The position numbers were made by a program, and so were the translations under genes. Shown here piece after piece: positions 62,050 through 64,000 of a stretch of DNA of 64,000 bases. Source of the stretch: Actinotalea caeni (GTDB taxonomy: Bacteria; Actinomycetota; Actinomycetes; Actinomycetales; Beutenbergiaceae); contig NZ_WNXX01000006.1 of the NCBI RefSeq assembly GCF_009733795.1, forward strand, positions 62,001 to 126,000, in the 5' to 3' direction. Every line of letters begins with the position of its first letter. The stretch's first letter is position 1. The notes under the pieces were generated by a model. It searched no databases and had not been told where the DNA came from. It saw only the letters and a list, made by a program, of their open reading frames with translations.

Positions 62050-62850
62050 GTGCCCCCGGCCAGCTACGACGCCTACGTCTTCGACCTCGACGGCACCATC
62101 TACCTCGGCGAGCACGCCCTGCCGGGCGCGGTCGAGACCATCGCGGAGCTGCGCCGTCGCGGCGCGGTGGTGAGGTTCATCTCGAACAACGTCACCCGCT
62201 CGCCCGAGCAGTACGTCACCAAGCTGCGCGACCTCGTCATCGCGACCGACCTGAGCGAGGTCGTCACGCCGACCGTCACGACCGTGCGGTGGCTGCTCGC
62301 GCACGCCCCGGACGCCGTCGTCTTCCCGATCGCGCCGCCGCCGGTGGTGGCGGCGCTGACCGAGGCGGGGATCGCCGTCGGGCAGGACCCCGAGCGCATC
62401 GACGTCGTGCTCGCCTCCTACGACCGCACGTTCGACTACGCCAAGCTGCAGATCGCCTTCGACGCGATCTGGTTCCACCGGCGCGCCCGGCTGATGAGCA
62501 CCAACCCGGACCGGTTCTGCCCCTACCCGGGCGGCCGGGGCGAACCGGACGCCGCCGCCGTCGTCGCGGCGATCGAGGCGAGCACCGGCACGACGTGCGA
62601 GCGGACCTTCGGCAAGCCCGACCCGGTCGTGCTCGAGCTCGCGCTCGCCGGCGTCGACGTCGCGCCCGACCAGGTCGTCATGGTCGGCGACCGGCTGGCC
62701 ACCGACATCGCGATGGGCGCCGCGGCCGGCACCGCGACCGCGCTCGTGCTCACGGGGGACTCCACGGCCGCCGAGGCCGCCGCGCTGCCGCCGGAGCAGC
62801 GACCCACCTACGTGCTCGACGGCGTCGGGGGCCTCCTCGACGCGGTCTGA
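62050..62850 (+). CDS. HAD-IIA (NagD-like) phosphatase
   Basis: A 266-residue phosphatase. VFDLDGTIYLGEHALPGA holds the Asp12/Asp14 nucleophile pair, ISNNVTRSPEQY motif II, a C2-type cap (70-185), then GKPDPVVLELAL (Lys) and VMVGDRLATDIAMGAAAGT (metal site). Relatives dephosphorylate nucleotides, 2-phosphoglycolate or pyridoxal phosphate. GTG at 62050 with -10 TAGCCT (62038-62043) 6 nt upstream is leaderless. Confidence 0.92.
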   Translation: MPPASYDAYVFDLDGTIYLGEHALPGAVETIAELRRRGAVVRFISNNVTRSPEQYVTKLRDLVIATDLSEVVTPTVTTVRWLLAHAPDAVVFPIAPPPVVAALTEAGIAVGQDPERIDVVLASYDRTFDYAKLQIAFDAIWFHRRARLMSTNPDRFCPYPGGRGEPDAAAVVAAIEASTGTTCERTFGKPDPVVLELALAGVDVAPDQVVMVGDRLATDIAMGAAAGTATALVLTGDSTAAEAAALPPEQRPTYVLDGVGGLLDAV

Positions 62851-62869
62851 GGTCGGAGCAGCCGCGGTT

Positions 62870-64000
62870 TCACAGGACCGCGACCGGGCCGCCCTCCAGC
62901 GTCGTCAGGTCGAACCGGAACAGGTCGGTCCAGCCGACCGCCCACAGGTCCTCGCCCGCGACCAGCACCCGGATCACGCCGCCCGCCCACGGGTCGCCCT
63001 GCCCGGTCGTGTCGACGCGGGGACCCTCGGTGATCGTGCCGTCGGCGACGTCGACGGTGACGAGCCCGACCCGCGGGCCCTTGGCGTCGAGGTCCTCGGC
63101 GTCCCAGTCGTAGGTCTCGGCCGGCAGGTACACCCGGCCGTCCCAGAGCAGGAACGCCCGGTGGTCCCACTCGGCCGCCGAGCCGGTGTCGGGCCAGCCG
63201 AGCTGGCCGACGCGCTCGGGCGCCGTCACGTCGGAGACGTCGAACAGCGAGACCTGCAGGCCCGTGGTGCGACCGTCGTCGGTCGCGTCCTGGCCGACGC
63301 CGAGCAGCAGGTCGTCGCCGAGGGGGTGCAGGTACGCGGAGTAGCCGGGGATCTTCAGCTCGCCGACCGCGACCGGGTGCGCGGGGTCGCTGGTGTCGAG
63401 GAGGTACAGCGGGTCGGTCTGCCGGAACGTCACGACGGCCGCCAGGTCCGGGCCCAGGTAGCGCACCGCGTAGATCTGCTCGGTGAGCCCCAGCCCGTCG
63501 ACGCGACCGACCTCGGCGAGGTCGTCGCCGTCCTCGCGCAGGATCACCAGCGACGACGAGGTCGGGTCGCCCGAGGACGGCGGGGTGAGCGTCGTCGCGA
63601 CCCGCACGACGCCGTCGGCCTCGTCGATCGAGAACTGGTCGAGCAGCCAGCCGTCGACCCGACCGGAGGCCACGTAGCGGGTGGCGTCGGGGTCGCTGAT
63701 GTCGAACGTGTGCAGGTCGGTGTGGCTCGTCGAGGCGTCGGACCCGCCGTCGCTCGACCACGACCACCACGGGCTGGTCGCGACCACGACCCGCTCGGTC
63801 GAGGCGTAGACGGTGCCGCCCGCGGCGAGCACCCCGGCGGCCGAGGACGGCGTGGCGTCGCCGTCGACCGGCAGCGTGACGACCGAGACGGTCGAGAAGC
63901 CGCTCACCTCCGACGGCGTCCCGATCGCCGTGCAGTCGAGCAGCAGCTCGGGCGTGCCGCCGGTGCCGGCGGCGTCGACCGGCTGCCGGTGCGGCAGCCA
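62870..64000 (-). CDS. Beta-propeller domain protein (partial, 5' end outside window)
   Basis: At least 376 residues; the frame stays open to the window edge (reading WLPHRQPVDAAGTGG at the edge), so the start is missing. Blades are marked by TFDISDPDATRYVASGRVDGWLLDQFSID, YAVRYLGPDLAAVVTFRQTDPLYLLDTSDP and SLFDVSDVTAPERVGQLGWPDTGSAAEWDHRAFLLWDGRVYLP. This fits the secreted C-terminal beta-propeller family of actinobacteria and archaea. The missing part should hold a signal peptide or lipobox. Function unknown. Confidence 0.82.
   Translation of the reverse strand, partial: WLPHRQPVDAAGTGGTPELLLDCTAIGTPSEVSGFSTVSVVTLPVDGDATPSSAAGVLAAGGTVYASTERVVVATSPWWSWSSDGGSDASTSHTDLHTFDISDPDATRYVASGRVDGWLLDQFSIDEADGVVRVATTLTPPSSGDPTSSSLVILREDGDDLAEVGRVDGLGLTEQIYAVRYLGPDLAAVVTFRQTDPLYLLDTSDPAHPVAVGELKIPGYSAYLHPLGDDLLLGVGQDATDDGRTTGLQVSLFDVSDVTAPERVGQLGWPDTGSAAEWDHRAFLLWDGRVYLPAETYDWDAEDLDAKGPRVGLVTVDVADGTITEGPRVDTTGQGDPWAGGVIRVLVAGEDLWAVGWTDLFRFDLTTLEGGPVAVL

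Overview
The window is very GC-rich, densely packed chromosomal DNA from an actinobacterium. Supporting signs are the DUF3151-purA block, a RamB-type regulator beside aceA-aceB, an F420-type PPOX protein, an MT0933-like antitoxin, a HAIR-like element before clpB, LppM and septum-formation-like proteins, and at least 18 genes with a TANNNT -10 box only 6-9 nt before the start codon (probable leaderless mRNAs). Gene content would suit a Micrococcales or Propionibacteriales genome, but I cannot fix the genus. No rRNA, tRNA, prophage, insertion sequence or CRISPR array was seen.

Left part (1-20 kb): L-lactate dehydrogenase, two VOC proteins, an amidase, a DUF1304 membrane protein, a YbaK/LppM-like pair, a non-coding island of palindromic repeats (5.2-5.6 kb), an ABC exporter with a small HTH regulator, a beta-phosphoglucomutase/GH65 phosphorylase operon for disaccharide phosphorolysis, a YtcJ-type amidohydrolase, a divergent LysR/EamA pair, an orphan antitoxin-like gene, heat-shock clpB, and two Pro/Gln-rich septum-formation-like membrane proteins.

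Middle (20-44.8 kb): a Tat-exported phosphatase; pyrE; LemA with two PH-like membrane proteins and a TrmH methyltransferase; fructose-bisphosphate aldolase; a DoxX/TetR divergon; DUF3151-purA; a LysE exporter; an unknown two-gene membrane module; DsbA-like and PPOX proteins; the glyoxylate shunt aceA-aceB with its divergent RamB-like regulator; purD; a tandem-GNAT protein; a 342-bp symmetrical intergenic repeat; a GlxA-type AraC regulator; and a three-gene sugar ABC importer (binding protein and two permeases) with no ATPase gene.

Right part (45-64 kb): a two-gene operon pairing a TNT-domain (NAD glycohydrolase-like) protein with an AAA+ ATPase, which is the most promising candidate for a poorly described system; DUF1508; purC, then purS-purQ-rnhA-lipoprotein as one overlapping operon; an SRPBCC/ArsR pair; a HEAT-repeat protein; a fatty-acid module (MaoC, FabG4-like, FadA2-like, then divergent TetR and acyl-CoA dehydrogenase/oxidase); a TetR, an aminotransferase, DUF1918, a NagD-type HAD phosphatase, and a beta-propeller protein cut by the window edge.

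Two themes run through the window. Divergent promoters carry readable palindromic operators for the adjacent regulators (HTH, LysR, TetR x2, RamB-like, ArsR). Three intergenic islands (5.2, 25.4 and 39.7 kb) share one 20-bp motif arranged as inverted copies, apparently a dispersed non-coding repeat family.
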